Numbered from the stretch's first letter, positions 34,078-46,845 are shown. The stretch: 64,000 nt of DNA from Tahibacter harae (GCF_024437735.1 NZ_JANFQO010000001.1:372001-436000), one strand, 5' to 3'. Translations and numbers: made by a program. Notes: generated by a model from the letters alone, not told the origin.

Positions 34078-34917
34078 TTACGCCGCGTAATCGGTGCTGC
34101 GCGACAGGGCCTCGAACGCATCGGTCTCCTGGCTCAGCCGCGCGACCTTGCCGCGCACCACCTCGACCGCATCCGGCCCGGCCGAGAAGCGCAGCGGCGG
34201 CGCGGCGTGATGTGCCAGCTGCACCAGCACCCGGCCCAGCCGCGCCGGATCGCCGGCCTGCTGGTGATTGCGGCCGTCGAAGAAGGCGCGCAGCTGCTGC
34301 GAGAGTCCGGCGTAATCGGCGATTGCCTGCTCGCCGTGGCGGATGGAACTGGCGTCGAGGAAGTCGGTACGGAAGTAGCCCGGCCCGACGATGGTGACGC
34401 GGATGCCGAACTGTTCGACTTCCGCGGCCAGCGCCTCGGAAAAGCCTTCCACGGCGAACTTGCTGGCGCAGTACACCGAGCCGCCGGCGACGCCGATGAT
34501 GCCGCCCACCGAGGTGATATTGAGTATGCGTCCGCTGCGCTGGCGCCGCAGCACCGGCAGCACGGCGCGGGTGACGTTGTACAGGCCGAAAACATTGGTA
34601 GCGAACTGGCGCTCGACGGCGGCGGCGCCGATCTCCTCGAACAGGCCGAGCTGGCCGTAGCCGGCGTTGTTCAGCAGTACGTCGATGCGGCCGAAATGCG
34701 CGACCGCCGCGTCGACCGCCGCCCGCACCTGCGCATCGTCGACGACGTCCAGCGCGATCGGCAGCACCTGCGCGACACCGAACGCGGCAAAACGCTGCTG
34801 CAGCGCCGCCCGGTCGCGGCCGCTGGCAACGACACGGTCACCGGCAGCCAGGGCCGCCAGCGCCGCCTCATAGCCTATGCCGCGGCCGCTGCCGGTGATG
34901 AACCATACCTTGGACAT
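34078..34917 (-). CDS. Short-chain dehydrogenase/reductase (classical SDR)
   Basis: The 279-residue protein has the cofactor motif TGSGRGIG (residues 8-15), the NNAGYG motif, the catalytic Ser in ITSVGG and the YCASK motif supplying catalytic Tyr and Lys. ASGRD after the second strand, with Arg, suggests a preference for NADPH. It resembles the 'oxidoreductase' subgroup with VGPGYFRTDFLD after the active site, often seen as stand-alone genes. Substrate unknown. It is monocistronic, transcribed away from the repeat-rich gap. Confidence 0.9.
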   Translation of the reverse strand: MSKVWFITGSGRGIGYEAALAALAAGDRVVASGRDRAALQQRFAAFGVAQVLPIALDVVDDAQVRAAVDAAVAHFGRIDVLLNNAGYGQLGLFEEIGAAAVERQFATNVFGLYNVTRAVLPVLRRQRSGRILNITSVGGIIGVAGGSVYCASKFAVEGFSEALAAEVEQFGIRVTIVGPGYFRTDFLDASSIRHGEQAIADYAGLSQQLRAFFDGRNHQQAGDPARLGRVLVQLAHHAAPPLRFSAGPDAVEVVRGKVARLSQETDAFEALSRSTDYAA

Positions 34918-35032
34918 GACAAACCTCGTGGTCGGGAAAGTGCGGCCACGATGCCGCCAGATGCGCCGGCGGCGGTAGACGAAAGCTGCGGAGGAATTGC
35001 CTGATTCTCGCGGACGGACGCTGGGGCCGGGG

Positions 35033-35137
35033 CTTGGGATTCGAGGTCCGGGATCCGCGGTACGAGATCCGCGGTATGAGATCCGAGGTTCGAGATCTGA
35101 GATCCTAGGTTCGAGATCCGAGATTCGGGATCCGGGA
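35033..35137. repeat. Heptameric tandem repeat, about 15 copies, consensus TYCGRGR
   Basis: From 35040 the sequence divides exactly into 7-base words: TTCGAGG TCCGGGA, TCCGCGG TACGAGA, TCCGCGG TATGAGA, TCCGAGG TTCGAGA, TCTGAGA TCCTAGG, TTCGAGA TCCGAGA, TTCGGGA TCCGGGA. One further diverged copy (CTTGGGA) lies before them. No word is inserted or lost across 14 copies. A weaker array of the same family, on the opposite strand, lies at 45979-46062. Confidence 0.9.
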
Positions 35138-35206
35138 GTCTTTCTCCTGCTATCTCACGAAAAAACGCCGCGTGAGGCCTGCCCGAATCCCACGAACAAC
35201 GCGGGC

Positions 35207-35254
35207 AGCCCTCTCCCCCGACCGCGTCAGGGGAGAGGCTTGGGTGAGGGGGCA
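35207..35254. repeat. REP-like hairpin element
   Basis: CCTCTCCCC (35210-35218) pairs with GGGGAGAGG (35230-35238), and GGGTGAGGGGG follows. It belongs with the C-run/G-run element at 13307-13360, in inverted orientation. Confidence 0.65.
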
Positions 35255-35334
35255 GCGCGAACGATCGCCTCCCCGCTCACTTTTGCAGAACATCCAGAAT
35301 GCGCCGGAACCGTCCGGTCCCGGCGAAAACACAC

Positions 35335-36495
<1,161 letters not shown>

Positions 36496-36605
36496 GGGAA
36501 CTCCTGCTGGCCGGGCTACAAAAGGCGTACCGCGCGGACGGCGGCCCATCGCGGGGTAAAGGACCGCCGATTTTACCGGTTCGGGCGCCTTCGTGGGCTG
36601 TCGCG

Positions 36606-36638
36606 TCAAATCCGCGCCGGCCGCAAGGGCCGGCGCGG
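36606..36638 (-). terminator. Hairpin terminator after the trypsin-like protease gene
   Basis: An 11-bp stem (CCGCGCCGGCC with GGCCGGCGCGG) lies 3 bases past the stop and is followed on the minus strand by ATTTGAC; the T tract is weak. Confidence 0.55.
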
Positions 36639-36640
36639 GC

Positions 36641-37999
36641 TCAGCGCTCGGCCACCTTGAGCGCGCCCAGGGCCTGTTCCACCGGAATCAGGTAGTTGAC
36701 ATTCAGCGACGAGCCCTGCGGCGTGAACAGTCCAGCCACGCTGAGCGCGACCAGTTCGCCGCTGGCATCGAACACCGGGCCGCCGGAATTGCCGGGGTTG
36801 ATCGAGGCATCGGTCTGGTACAGGCGGCGGCCGCGCTCGTTGCGCACCGCCGAGAGAATGCCCTGGGTGACGGTATGGCTGAGTTTCAGGCTCAGCGGCG
36901 TGCCTATCACGTACAGCGGATCGCCCGGGCGCGGCTCCTGTGTGGCCACCGTGACCGGGGTCAGGCCCTCGGCCGTCACCTGGATCAGGGCCACATCCGT
37001 CGCCGCATGGCGCCGCACCACGCGGCCGGAGACGCTCTTGCCGTCGATCAGCACGCGCACGGCGCGGTCCTGGCCGACGACGTGGGCATTGGTCAGCACG
37101 TAGCCGGCCGGATCGATCACCACGCCGCTGCCGTGGCCGCGGCTGGTCTCCACCGTCACCGCCGCAGCCAGCAGCTGGGTTGAACGCTCGCGGAAACTGC
37201 CGCCGCCGGCGCCGCGGCCGAAGGAGGCGCCCACCGCCTCGTCCAGCTCGACCAGGGCCGCGCGCGGCGGCCCGCCGTCCAGCGCCTCGATGAAGTTGCG
37301 GTCGCCGAGCAGGTTGTCGGCGGCCCTGGCCAGCGCCTTCATGATGCTGCGGCTGTCGTTGCTGTTCCAGCCGTCGTGGGCGCCTTCGCTGATGCCGCGG
37401 AACAGTTCCTCGCCACCGCCGGATTTCAGCGTCCAGCGCAGCTTGAGATAGGCCCGCGTGCGCTCGCCGTTGACGTTGCAGGTGTCCACCTTGAGCTTGA
37501 CCAGTTCCGCATCCAGCGCCAGCTCGGCCGGCCCGCCGGCCTCGTCGTTGAGCGAATAGCCGGCCTGGGTGAAACGTTCGACCAGCAGGGCCTCGGCCTT
37601 GCGCCCCTTCATGTCGAGCATGCCGTCGTTCCAGAGCAGGTCCACGCTCTGCTCGCAGCTGCGGCCGTAGAAAGCGCGCCCCACCGTGACATTGCTGCTG
37701 TTGGCCGAATCCAGCCGCAGGGTGAAACCGCTGAGACCCAGGGCCGGCCCGCCGTCGCTGCGCCGGTTGCGTATCGGCACCAGGGTCGGCACCGATACGC
37801 CGGTATAGGCGTCCTGCAGCTGCATCTGCTTGACCGAGCCCTGCGCCTTCTCGTCGCTGCCCGGCGGCGGCTTGTCGGAAAAATGCACATTGCCCTGGGC
37901 ATCCGTCCACTTGTACACCGCCGCGGTCGCAGCCGGCCCCGCCAGCGCCACGGCCAGCGCCACCGCCGGCAGCAGGCCGGCGCGAACATTCCTATTCAT
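36641..37999 (-). CDS. Secreted trypsin-like serine protease with N-terminal DUF4124
   Basis: The 452-residue protein has a signal peptide (cleavage near ATAA at residue 27), then a DUF4124 domain (VYKWTDAQGNVHFSDKPPPG, residues 28-47), a middle region of unknown fold, and a DegP-like protease domain from about 275. The triad is His306 (LTNAHVV), Asp335 (ATDVALIQV) and Ser405 (NPGNSGGPV). No PDZ domain follows: the chain ends about 40 residues after the catalytic Ser region, so it is not a complete HtrA. It should act in the periplasm. The partner of DUF4124 is unknown, but the domain is frequent in envelope proteins of this order. Confidence 0.88.
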   Translation of the reverse strand: MNRNVRAGLLPAVALAVALAGPAATAAVYKWTDAQGNVHFSDKPPPGSDEKAQGSVKQMQLQDAYTGVSVPTLVPIRNRRSDGGPALGLSGFTLRLDSANSSNVTVGRAFYGRSCEQSVDLLWNDGMLDMKGRKAEALLVERFTQAGYSLNDEAGGPAELALDAELVKLKVDTCNVNGERTRAYLKLRWTLKSGGGEELFRGISEGAHDGWNSNDSRSIMKALARAADNLLGDRNFIEALDGGPPRAALVELDEAVGASFGRGAGGGSFRERSTQLLAAAVTVETSRGHGSGVVIDPAGYVLTNAHVVGQDRAVRVLIDGKSVSGRVVRRHAATDVALIQVTAEGLTPVTVATQEPRPGDPLYVIGTPLSLKLSHTVTQGILSAVRNERGRRLYQTDASINPGNSGGPVFDASGELVALSVAGLFTPQGSSLNVNYLIPVEQALGALKVAER

Positions 38000-38111
38000 G
38001 GATTTCCCCCTGCGCCCGGCCGCTCCGGACGACGCGGCCAGTCTAGCGCGCCGCCGCGCCGGGCCGCGAACCCGTCGTGCGGATTTCCGGCACGGCGTTG
38101 CCGTACGGGCG

Positions 38112-38885
38112 TCAAAGCAAGTCCGCGAAATCGCAGGGCGGTCCGGCCAGGCGCTGGGCCAGGATCCAGGGCAGCAATCCCTTTTCCGCATAAGCCCGCG
38201 GCCAGATCACATGTTTCTCGCCCGGGTATTCGCTGTAGCGCGGCGTGCCGCCGCGCGCGCGCAGCGCCGCCACGATCACGCGCGAACCCATCTGCGCACC
38301 GAAATAACCGCCTTCCACATCGGTGTCGTCGTCCAGTTCGCCGTGGAATACCCATTGTGGAACCGCGGCGATGGCGCCCAGGCCGGAAGGTTCGGTCATG
38401 CCCGACATCGGCACGGCCGCGGCGAAGCAGGCCGGGTAGTGCTTGAGCGTGTCCCAGACGCCGCTGCCGCCGTTGGAGATGCCGGTCAGCACGATGCGCG
38501 CCGGATCGATCTTCCAGCGCCGCTGCGCATCGGCGATGACCGCGGCCACGTGCGCCGGCGCCCAGTAGCCGTCGGTGGTCTGCGGCGCAATGTAGAGCAG
38601 GCTGCGGCCGGCCTTGCGCGCCTGGTCGACCAGCTGCAGGGAGCCATTGCCATAGCCGGCCAGCTGGGAGACGTTGTCCGTACCGTCCTGCCAGTCGCCG
38701 TGCAGGAACACGACCACAGGCAGGCCGCCCTTGGCATCGCGCCCTTTCACCGCAATGGCGCGGTAGGGCACGCGGGCCGGAGCGGCGCTCCAGTACTTGC
38801 CCAGGGCGGACTCCTTGACGGCCAGGGCGGGGCCGGCCAGGCACACGGCCGCGAGTGCGGCGGCAAGACGTAGGGGCAGCTGCAT
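38112..38885 (-). CDS. Secreted alpha/beta-hydrolase, PHB-depolymerase/phospholipase-like esterase
   Basis: The 257-residue protein has a signal peptide (to about LAGPALA, residue 22), the oxyanion strand [15 protein letters not shown], the nucleophile elbow GISNGG (Ser137), an acidic loop HGELDDDTD (181-189) and the catalytic His225 in PGEKHVIW. This layout fits the predicted peptidase/poly(3-hydroxybutyrate)-depolymerase LpqC or carboxylesterase groups. Substrate unknown. The ATG at 38885 begins the signal sequence; divergent from the methionine-cycle regulator, with about 106 bases between. Confidence 0.82.
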   Translation of the reverse strand: MQLPLRLAAALAAVCLAGPALAVKESALGKYWSAAPARVPYRAIAVKGRDAKGGLPVVVFLHGDWQDGTDNVSQLAGYGNGSLQLVDQARKAGRSLLYIAPQTTDGYWAPAHVAAVIADAQRRWKIDPARIVLTGISNGGSGVWDTLKHYPACFAAAVPMSGMTEPSGLGAIAAVPQWVFHGELDDDTDVEGGYFGAQMGSRVIVAALRARGGTPRYSEYPGEKHVIWPRAYAEKGLLPWILAQRLAGPPCDFADLL

Positions 38886-38961
38886 GGCCGCAGCATAGCC
38901 GCAAGCCGCGGCCGGGCTCATCACATTGACCGCCAGCCCCCGCCTCGCTACCCTGCATTTC

Positions 38962-38979
38962 CATCTTTCGATCAAGATG
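38962..38979. promoter_or_regulatory. Palindrome upstream of the SahR-like regulator
   Basis: CATCTTTCGATCAAGATG has 6-base inverted arms (CATCTT/AAGATG) around TCGATC and ends 12 bases before the GTG start. ArsR-type regulators bind such sites, and this is the only strong palindrome ahead of the methionine-cycle genes, so it is the likely autoregulatory operator. Confidence 0.55.
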
Positions 38980-38991
38980 AAAGGATAGATA

Positions 38992-39918
38992 GTGGATCTG
39001 GCCGCCACGTCGGCATTGCTGCGCCTGCTTTCCGACCCCACCCGGGTGCGCCTGCTCGCCTTGCTGGAACGCGAGGAACTGACCGTGGCCGAGCTTTCGG
39101 CCGTGCTGCGCCTGGCCCAGCCGCGTGTGTCCACCCACCTGGCCAAGCTCAAGGAAGCCGGCCTGGTGCGCGACCGCCGCGCCGGCGTCTCGGCCTATTA
39201 CCGCTTCAACGCCGAACTGCCGGCGCGCGAGGAAGCCCTGCTGCGCGCACTCAAGGAAAGCGTGGACGATGCCCTGCTGCGCGAGGACGACGACCGCCTG
39301 CCCGGCGTGCTGGCCCAGCGCGCCGGCGCCGAAGGCTGGGCCGACAGCGTGGCCGGCGACATGGAGCGCCATTACTCGCCCGGCCGTACCTGGGAAGCCC
39401 TGGCCCGCGCCATGACCCAGCTGGTCGCTACCGGCGACGTGCTCGACATTGCCTCCGGCGACGGCGTGCTGGCCGAACTGCTGGCGCCGCAGGCGCACTC
39501 CATCGTCTGCGTGGATGCCAGCGAGCGCGTGGTCGGCGCGGCGCGGGCGCGGCTCAAGCCGCTGCCGAACGTGAGCGTGGAACTGGGCGACATGCACGCG
39601 CTGGACCTGGGCGGACGCCGCTTCGACCTGGTGCTGCTGATGCACGCGCTGACCTATACCGACCGCCCGGCCGCGGTCATCGCCGAAGCCGCCCGCGTGC
39701 TCAAGCCCGGCGGCCGCCTGCTCGCCGCCACCCTGGGCCGGCATGCGCACAAGACCACGGTGGATCCGTTCGACCACCGCAACCTCGGCTTCGAGCCCGA
39801 GCAGCTGCGCGACTACGCGCGCAAGGCCGGCCTGGACGTGCTGGCCTGCGAGCGCTCCACGCGCGAGCGCCGGCCGCCGTATTTCGAAGTGCTGACCCTG
39901 CTCGCGCGCAAGCCCTGA
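38992..39918 (+). CDS. ArsR-type regulator fused to a SAM-dependent methyltransferase domain (SahR-like)
   Basis: The 308-residue protein joins an ArsR winged helix (residues about 5-75, [20 protein letters not shown], then [10 protein letters not shown]) to a class I methyltransferase fold ([17 protein letters not shown] near 145). No ArsR metal-binding Cys motif is present in the helix, so a metal sensor is unlikely. Proteins of this fusion type next to metH are known as SahR and respond to S-adenosylhomocysteine; assignment here rests on architecture and context. It starts at GTG with AAGGAT upstream and is followed 56 bases later by metH. Confidence 0.85.
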   Translation: MDLAATSALLRLLSDPTRVRLLALLEREELTVAELSAVLRLAQPRVSTHLAKLKEAGLVRDRRAGVSAYYRFNAELPAREEALLRALKESVDDALLREDDDRLPGVLAQRAGAEGWADSVAGDMERHYSPGRTWEALARAMTQLVATGDVLDIASGDGVLAELLAPQAHSIVCVDASERVVGAARARLKPLPNVSVELGDMHALDLGGRRFDLVLLMHALTYTDRPAAVIAEAARVLKPGGRLLAATLGRHAHKTTVDPFDHRNLGFEPEQLRDYARKAGLDVLACERSTRERRPPYFEVLTLLARKP

Positions 39919-39974
39919 GCGACAGCGCCGCATTGTCAACGAATCAACAATTCCACGAATCGAAGCCCATCGCC

Positions 39975-41066
39975 ATGAAACAGCTGCCCTGGCTCAATCC
40001 CACCCGCACCCAAGCCCTGCTGGACGCGCTCAAGCAACGCATCCTGATTATCGACGGCGCCATGGGCACCATGATCCAGGGCTACAAGCTGGACGAGGAA
40101 GGCTACCGCGGCGAGCGCTTCGCCCACGGCTACGACGGCCGCCACCTGCACGTGCACGACCACAGCCACCACGTCTGCGACCTCAAGGGCAACAACGACC
40201 TGCTGCTGCTGACCCAGCCGGACATCATCCGCGCCGTGCACACGCAATACCTCGAAGCCGGCGCCGACCTGCTGGAAACCAATACCTTCAACGCCACCTC
40301 GATCAGCCAGGCCGACTACCACCTCGAACACATCGTGTACGAGCTGAACAAGGAAGGCGCCCGCCTCGCGCGCGAGTGCTGCGACGCGATCGAGGCCCGG
40401 ATCGCCGGCAAGCCGCGCTTCGTCATCGGCGTGCTGGGCCCGACCAGCCGCACCGCCTCGATCAGCCCCGACGTCAACGATCCGGGCTACCGCAACGTGA
40501 AATTCGACGAGCTGGCGGCGACCTACCGCGAAGCCGTGCGCGGCCTGATCGACGGCGGCGCCGACATCCTCATGGTCGAGACCATCTTCGACACGCTCAA
40601 CGCCAAGGCCGCCCTGTTCGCCATCGACCAGGTGCACGAGGAACGCGGCGCGCGCCTGCCGGTGATGATCTCCGGCACCATCACCGACCGCTCCGGCCGC
40701 ACCCTGTCGGGCCAGACCGCCGAGGCCTTCCTGTATTCCATGCGTCACGCGCGGCCGCTGTCGATAGGCCTGAACTGCGCGCTGGGCGCCAAGGACCTGC
40801 GTCCGCATGTGGAAACGCTGGCCAGCCTGGCCGACTGCTACATCAGCACCCATCCCAACGCCGGCCTGCCCAACGCCTTCGGCGAATACGACGAGACGCC
40901 GCAGGAAATGGCCGCGACCATCCGCGAGTTCGCCGAAGCGGGTTTCCTCAACCTGGTCGGCGGCTGCTGCGGCACCTCGCCGGCGCATATCAAGGCCATC
41001 GCCGAAGCCGTCGCCGGCATCACGCCGCGCGTGCCTGTGAATTACGCGCTGGGCGACGCGGCCTGA
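39975..41066 (+). CDS. metH: Methionine synthase, homocysteine-binding half (split MetH)
   Basis: The 363-residue protein equals the N-terminal module of cobalamin-dependent methionine synthase, the barrel that binds homocysteine through zinc. The zinc ligands are visible as Cys268 (GLNCALGA) and Cys331-Cys332 ([11 protein letters not shown]); [14 protein letters not shown] and [14 protein letters not shown] are family signatures. In most bacteria this module is fused to the rest of MetH; here it ends cleanly and the remainder is a separate gene 54 bases downstream. ATG at 39975 is used; a TTG 42 bases upstream is less likely. The two products must associate to transfer methyl groups to homocysteine. 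Confidence 0.93.
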   Translation: MKQLPWLNPTRTQALLDALKQRILIIDGAMGTMIQGYKLDEEGYRGERFAHGYDGRHLHVHDHSHHVCDLKGNNDLLLLTQPDIIRAVHTQYLEAGADLLETNTFNATSISQADYHLEHIVYELNKEGARLARECCDAIEARIAGKPRFVIGVLGPTSRTASISPDVNDPGYRNVKFDELAATYREAVRGLIDGGADILMVETIFDTLNAKAALFAIDQVHEERGARLPVMISGTITDRSGRTLSGQTAEAFLYSMRHARPLSIGLNCALGAKDLRPHVETLASLADCYISTHPNAGLPNAFGEYDETPQEMAATIREFAEAGFLNLVGGCCGTSPAHIKAIAEAVAGITPRVPVNYALGDAA

Positions 41067-41120
41067 ACGCCGGTCGCCGTACCGCCCGCCCGACAAAACC
41101 GATAACAAGAACATCGCCCC

Positions 41121-43826
<2,706 letters not shown>

Positions 43827-44019
43827 GCAGCGCCGCGATACTCGCGCGCGGGGCCGGCACCGGCCGGTTCCGCGCCGCAGGCGGCGCCCGGCCGCCGCCC
43901 ATTCCTGAATCGGCGTTCATCCCTGGCCGCTGCGCCGATGGTTTGCTCTACGCCCGCCCCACACCATGCGCACCCCGTTTCCCAGGCCGTGGACTCGCCG
44001 GCCGAATCTGGAGTTGCCC

Positions 44020-45381
44020 ATGTTCGTCACCGGCTGGCGGCGTTTGCCGCTGTTGTGCATTTCCGCGCTGTTCGCCTGCGCCGCCCAGGCCGCCGTGCCG
44101 CCGCCGCAGGCCGCGCAGCTGGACAAGGATCTCACCCCGCTGGGCGCCGAACGCGCCGGCAATTCCAGCGGCACCATTCCCGCCTGGACCGGCGGCCTGA
44201 CCACGCCGCCGGCGGAATACAAGCTTGGCGGTTCGCACCCGGATCCCTATGCCAAGGACGCGGTTGCGTTTGCCATCGACGCCGGCAACGCCGCGCGTTT
44301 CGCCGAGAAACTGACGCCGGGCCAACTCGCCCTGCTGAAGAAATACCCCAGCCTCAAATTCAACGTCTACCCGACCCGGCGCAGCGCCGCGTTCCCGGCG
44401 CGCACCTACGAGATGACGCGCAAGAACGCCGTCAGCGCGAAGCTGGCCGACGGCAGCGACGTGCTCAACGACGCCGCCGAGGGCTTCCCCTTCCCGCTGC
44501 CGCAGAGCGGCGCGGAAGCGATGTGGAACCACAAGCTCAAGTACCGCGGCATCGCCCTGTCGCGCTGGTGGAACCAGGCCGCGCCGACCGCCGCGGGCCA
44601 GTTCGTGCTGGCCCGCGTGCGCGAGGAATTCCTGTTCCCCTACTTCCGCCAGGGCACCTCGCTCAGCGCCATCGACAACGTGTTTTCGTATTACTTCCAG
44701 AGCGTGGAAAGCCCGGCGCGCCTGGCCGGCAATATGCAGGTCGTGCACGAGACCCTGAACCCCACCGTCGCGCCGCGCGACGTCTGGCTGTACAACGCCG
44801 GCCAGCGCCGCGTGCGCCGCGCGCCGAACGTGGCCTATGACAACCCCGGCACGGCCTCCGAAGGCCTGCGCACCAACGACATGCTGGACATGTTCAACGG
44901 CGCACTGGACCGCTACGAATGGAAGCTGGTCGGCAAGCGCGAACTCTACGTGCCCTACAACGCCTACCGCGCCGACTCCAGCGAACTCAAGCCGGAAGAC
45001 CTGGTCAAGCCCGGCCATCTCGATCCGCGCCACCTGCGCTACGAACTGCACCGCGTCTGGGTGGTGGAAGCCACGCTCAAGGCCGGCCAGCGCCATATCA
45101 ACCCGCGCCGCACCTACTACATCGACGAAGACAGCTGGCAGATCCTGCTGGCCGACCACTACGACAGCAAGGGCAAGCTCTGGCGCGTGTCCGAAGCCCA
45201 CGTAATCAACTACTACGAAGTGCCCATGGTGTCGCCGACCCTGGAAGTGCACTACGACCTGCTCAACGGCCGCTACCTGGTCAGCGGCCTGGACAACCAG
45301 GACGAACAGATCAACTTCGGCCTGACCCGCACACCGGCGGATTTCGCACCGGCGGCGCTGCGTACGCGCGGCATCCAGTAA
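44020..45381 (+). CDS. DUF1329 periplasmic/outer-membrane-associated protein
   Basis: The 453-residue protein has a signal peptide (to AAQA near residue 24) and then a full DUF1329 domain. Its opening region, LDKDLTPLGAERAGNSSGTI, and the family sequences GRRRV-like GQRRVRRAPNVAYDNPGTAS, RYEWKLVGKRELYVPYN and RRTYYIDEDSWQILLADHYD are all present. Relatives resemble the LolA/LolB lipoprotein-carrier fold and are often found with RND-type exporters; no such exporter lies here. The ATG at 44020, with GGAG 8 bases upstream, starts the signal peptide better than the ATG 54 bases earlier. A strong terminator follows. Confidence 0.88.
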   Translation: MFVTGWRRLPLLCISALFACAAQAAVPPPQAAQLDKDLTPLGAERAGNSSGTIPAWTGGLTTPPAEYKLGGSHPDPYAKDAVAFAIDAGNAARFAEKLTPGQLALLKKYPSLKFNVYPTRRSAAFPARTYEMTRKNAVSAKLADGSDVLNDAAEGFPFPLPQSGAEAMWNHKLKYRGIALSRWWNQAAPTAAGQFVLARVREEFLFPYFRQGTSLSAIDNVFSYYFQSVESPARLAGNMQVVHETLNPTVAPRDVWLYNAGQRRVRRAPNVAYDNPGTASEGLRTNDMLDMFNGALDRYEWKLVGKRELYVPYNAYRADSSELKPEDLVKPGHLDPRHLRYELHRVWVVEATLKAGQRHINPRRTYYIDEDSWQILLADHYDSKGKLWRVSEAHVINYYEVPMVSPTLEVHYDLLNGRYLVSGLDNQDEQINFGLTRTPADFAPAALRTRGIQ

Positions 45382-45408
45382 GCGCGGCCGGAAACGGCGC
45401 GGGAAACG

Positions 45409-45441
45409 AAAAAAAGGGCGGCCCCCAGGGCCGCCCTTTTT
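45409..45441. terminator. Bidirectional terminator between convergent genes
   Basis: AAAAAGGGCGGCCC and GGGCCGCCCTTTTT form a 14-bp stem with loop CCA, with A and T runs on the two flanks, so it can end transcription from both the DUF1329 gene and the LAB_N gene. Confidence 0.9.
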
Positions 45442-45469
45442 GCTGCGCTGTCTCCACGCAGCGCGGAAC

Positions 45470-45790
45470 TCATACCGATGGCTGGGATGCCCGCTCGGTG
45501 CGCCGGTGACGCAGTTCCACGATCAGGTTGTACATCGCCACCACTGCCGGAAACGCATTCTGGATGATGCCGACCGAGTCGTTCTTGCCCCAGATGAAAT
45601 ACGACAGGGTCATCAGGCTGCCGACGATGGACAGGTACCAGAACATCATCGGCAGATGCGCGCGCTTGGCCTTGCGCGTCGCATACAACTGCACGAACCA
45701 GCGCGCAGTGAACAGGAAGGCACCGAGATAGCCGATCAGCTTCCACGGCGTGATGACCACATGGTCGAAATCGAACAGTACTTGATCCAT
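45470..45790 (-). CDS. Lipid-A-disaccharide synthase N-terminal-like (LAB_N) membrane protein
   Basis: The 106-residue protein is a stand-alone LAB_N domain: WKLIGYLGAFLFTARWFVQL, a Lys-rich ATRKAKRAHLPMMFWYLS loop and SLMTLSYFIWGKNDSVGIIQ, forming about three membrane segments. These proteins resemble the helper region next to lipid A glycosyltransferases, and a role in sugar or lipid modification of the envelope has been suggested, without firm evidence. No glycosyltransferase is adjacent. The ATG at 45790 is the Met nearest the conserved region. Confidence 0.85.
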   Translation of the reverse strand: MDQVLFDFDHVVITPWKLIGYLGAFLFTARWFVQLYATRKAKRAHLPMMFWYLSIVGSLMTLSYFIWGKNDSVGIIQNAFPAVVAMYNLIVELRHRRTERASQPSV

Positions 45791-46196
45791 GACTGGCGCG
45801 CGGGTAAGGAAAAGAAGCCACGCCGGGCGTGGGCGGGCCGCCGATTCTAGCAGCCGGCATTGGATGGACATTTCAGTCCGGCTGCGGCATGGGGCCGCAG
45901 GGGAAACTGCCATGGCTGAGCTGGCTTTGCTGGCCGGGCGGCGAGTACGAACCACGATTGCCGAGCGTCATCCGCTGATCTCAGGTCCTCGGTCTCGGGC
46001 CTCGTGCTTGAGACCGATGCTCGAAACCCGAGTCCTGGCGCCGGGCCCTGAACCTTGAAACGACAGAGCCCCCGGGCTGACAGGGCGGGCTGGAAGCTGG
46101 ACCCGGATCCGGCGCTATCCAGGCCGGCCCGCTGCTTGTCCAGAACGCCGGCCCGAATAGCCGGAACAGCCGCCCGCCCCGCCTCACCGCCAGGGC
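45791..46196. other. Intergenic region before tRNA-Ala with a weak heptamer array
   Basis: No gene is supported. At 45979-46062 the sequence reads as 7-base words related to the complement of the 35033 array (TCTCAGG TCCTCGG TCTCGGG CCTCGTG CTTGAGA), which then decay. The remainder is GC-rich, without clear features, up to the tRNA promoter. Confidence 0.5.
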
Positions 46197-46226
46197 TTGG
46201 CATACCCCTACGCCCCGCGCTACCAT
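46197..46226 (+). promoter_or_regulatory. Promoter of tRNA-Ala
   Basis: TTGGCA (46197-46202) and TACCAT (46221-46226) are separated by 18 bases and followed by a GC-rich discriminator (TCGCGCC), which is typical of stringently controlled stable-RNA promoters. The mature tRNA begins 40 bases after the -10. Confidence 0.6.
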
Positions 46227-46265
46227 TCGCGCCCTCGCGCGGCCCTGCCGCGCCGCAAGTCGTGT

Positions 46266-46341
<76 letters not shown>

Positions 46342-46413
46342 CCAAAATCCGCTGTCCAGGCTCGAATCCGCGGTAACCCCGGCGAGCGCCCAACAGCGAT
46401 GGCGCAGCAAGAC

Positions 46414-46443
46414 AACGGTCGCTTCGGCGGCCGTTTTCTTTTT
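46414..46443 (+). terminator. Rho-independent terminator after tRNA-Ala
   Basis: AACGGTCGC/GCGGCCGTT (one G-U pair) with a TTCG tetraloop is followed by TTCTTTTT, about 70 bases after the tRNA. Confidence 0.85.
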
Positions 46444-46845
46444 CAGTCGCGCCAGTACGCTGCGCCCACTGCTGGCACAGCTGCCCGGCGAACGCATCCT
46501 CGATCAGAAGGCCCCTGGCAGCGCCTGGACGGCGCGAAGTTCGCCGACAGTTTTGCGCAGATCCGCAGCGACTTCGTCCACGCCCTGTTGAACGTGACGG
46601 AGACCGGCACCCGTGCCTTGAGCCAGAGCCAGTACGTCTGGACCAGCATGAACACCAGCGGCAGCGTCACCGCGGCAACTTGCAATACCTGGTCCCAGAC
46701 GGGCGCCTATGCCTGGGCCAGCCGGCTCGATGCCGTCGGCCCGACCTGGCCGCCCGCCTACCAGACAACCATCATTTGCGAGGGTACTAACCCGCTGTAC
46801 TGCCCGTCGGATTCCGCCCGGGTCTTCCGCTACGGTTTTGACTAA
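46444..46845 (+). pseudogene. C-terminal fragment of a secreted DUF1554-like protein with VFRYGFD tail
   Basis: The frame ending at 46845 contains DGAKFADSFAQIRSDFVHAL, a stretch with an internal VWTSM and STCNTW-like TAATCNTWSQTG, CEGTNPLYCPSD and a closing SARVFRYGFD. These resemble the last part of DUF1554-type secreted proteins (VWTG..., TCxxW, LYC). The open frame runs back through the tRNA terminator, so no natural start with a signal peptide exists. I read it as a 5'-truncated remnant. The end keeps the IFxDGFE-like tail in altered form. Frame and family are only moderately sure. Confidence 0.5.

Larger units (their letters stand above)
34918..35334. other. 417-base intergenic gap carrying two repeat elements
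   Basis: No gene is seen. The gap contains a 7-bp tandem repeat array (35033-35137) and a REP-like hairpin (35207-35254), listed separately. The last 80 bases before the acyl-CoA dehydrogenase stop codon hold nothing I can name. Confidence 0.6.

Noticed and set aside
35033-35137. Coding amino-acid repeat
   Set aside because: A 7-base period shifts frame at every unit, so it cannot encode a repeated peptide in one frame.
36641-37999. HtrA/DegP family protease
   Set aside because: The protease domain is DegP-like, but there is no room for a PDZ domain after the catalytic Ser and the N-terminus is DUF4124.
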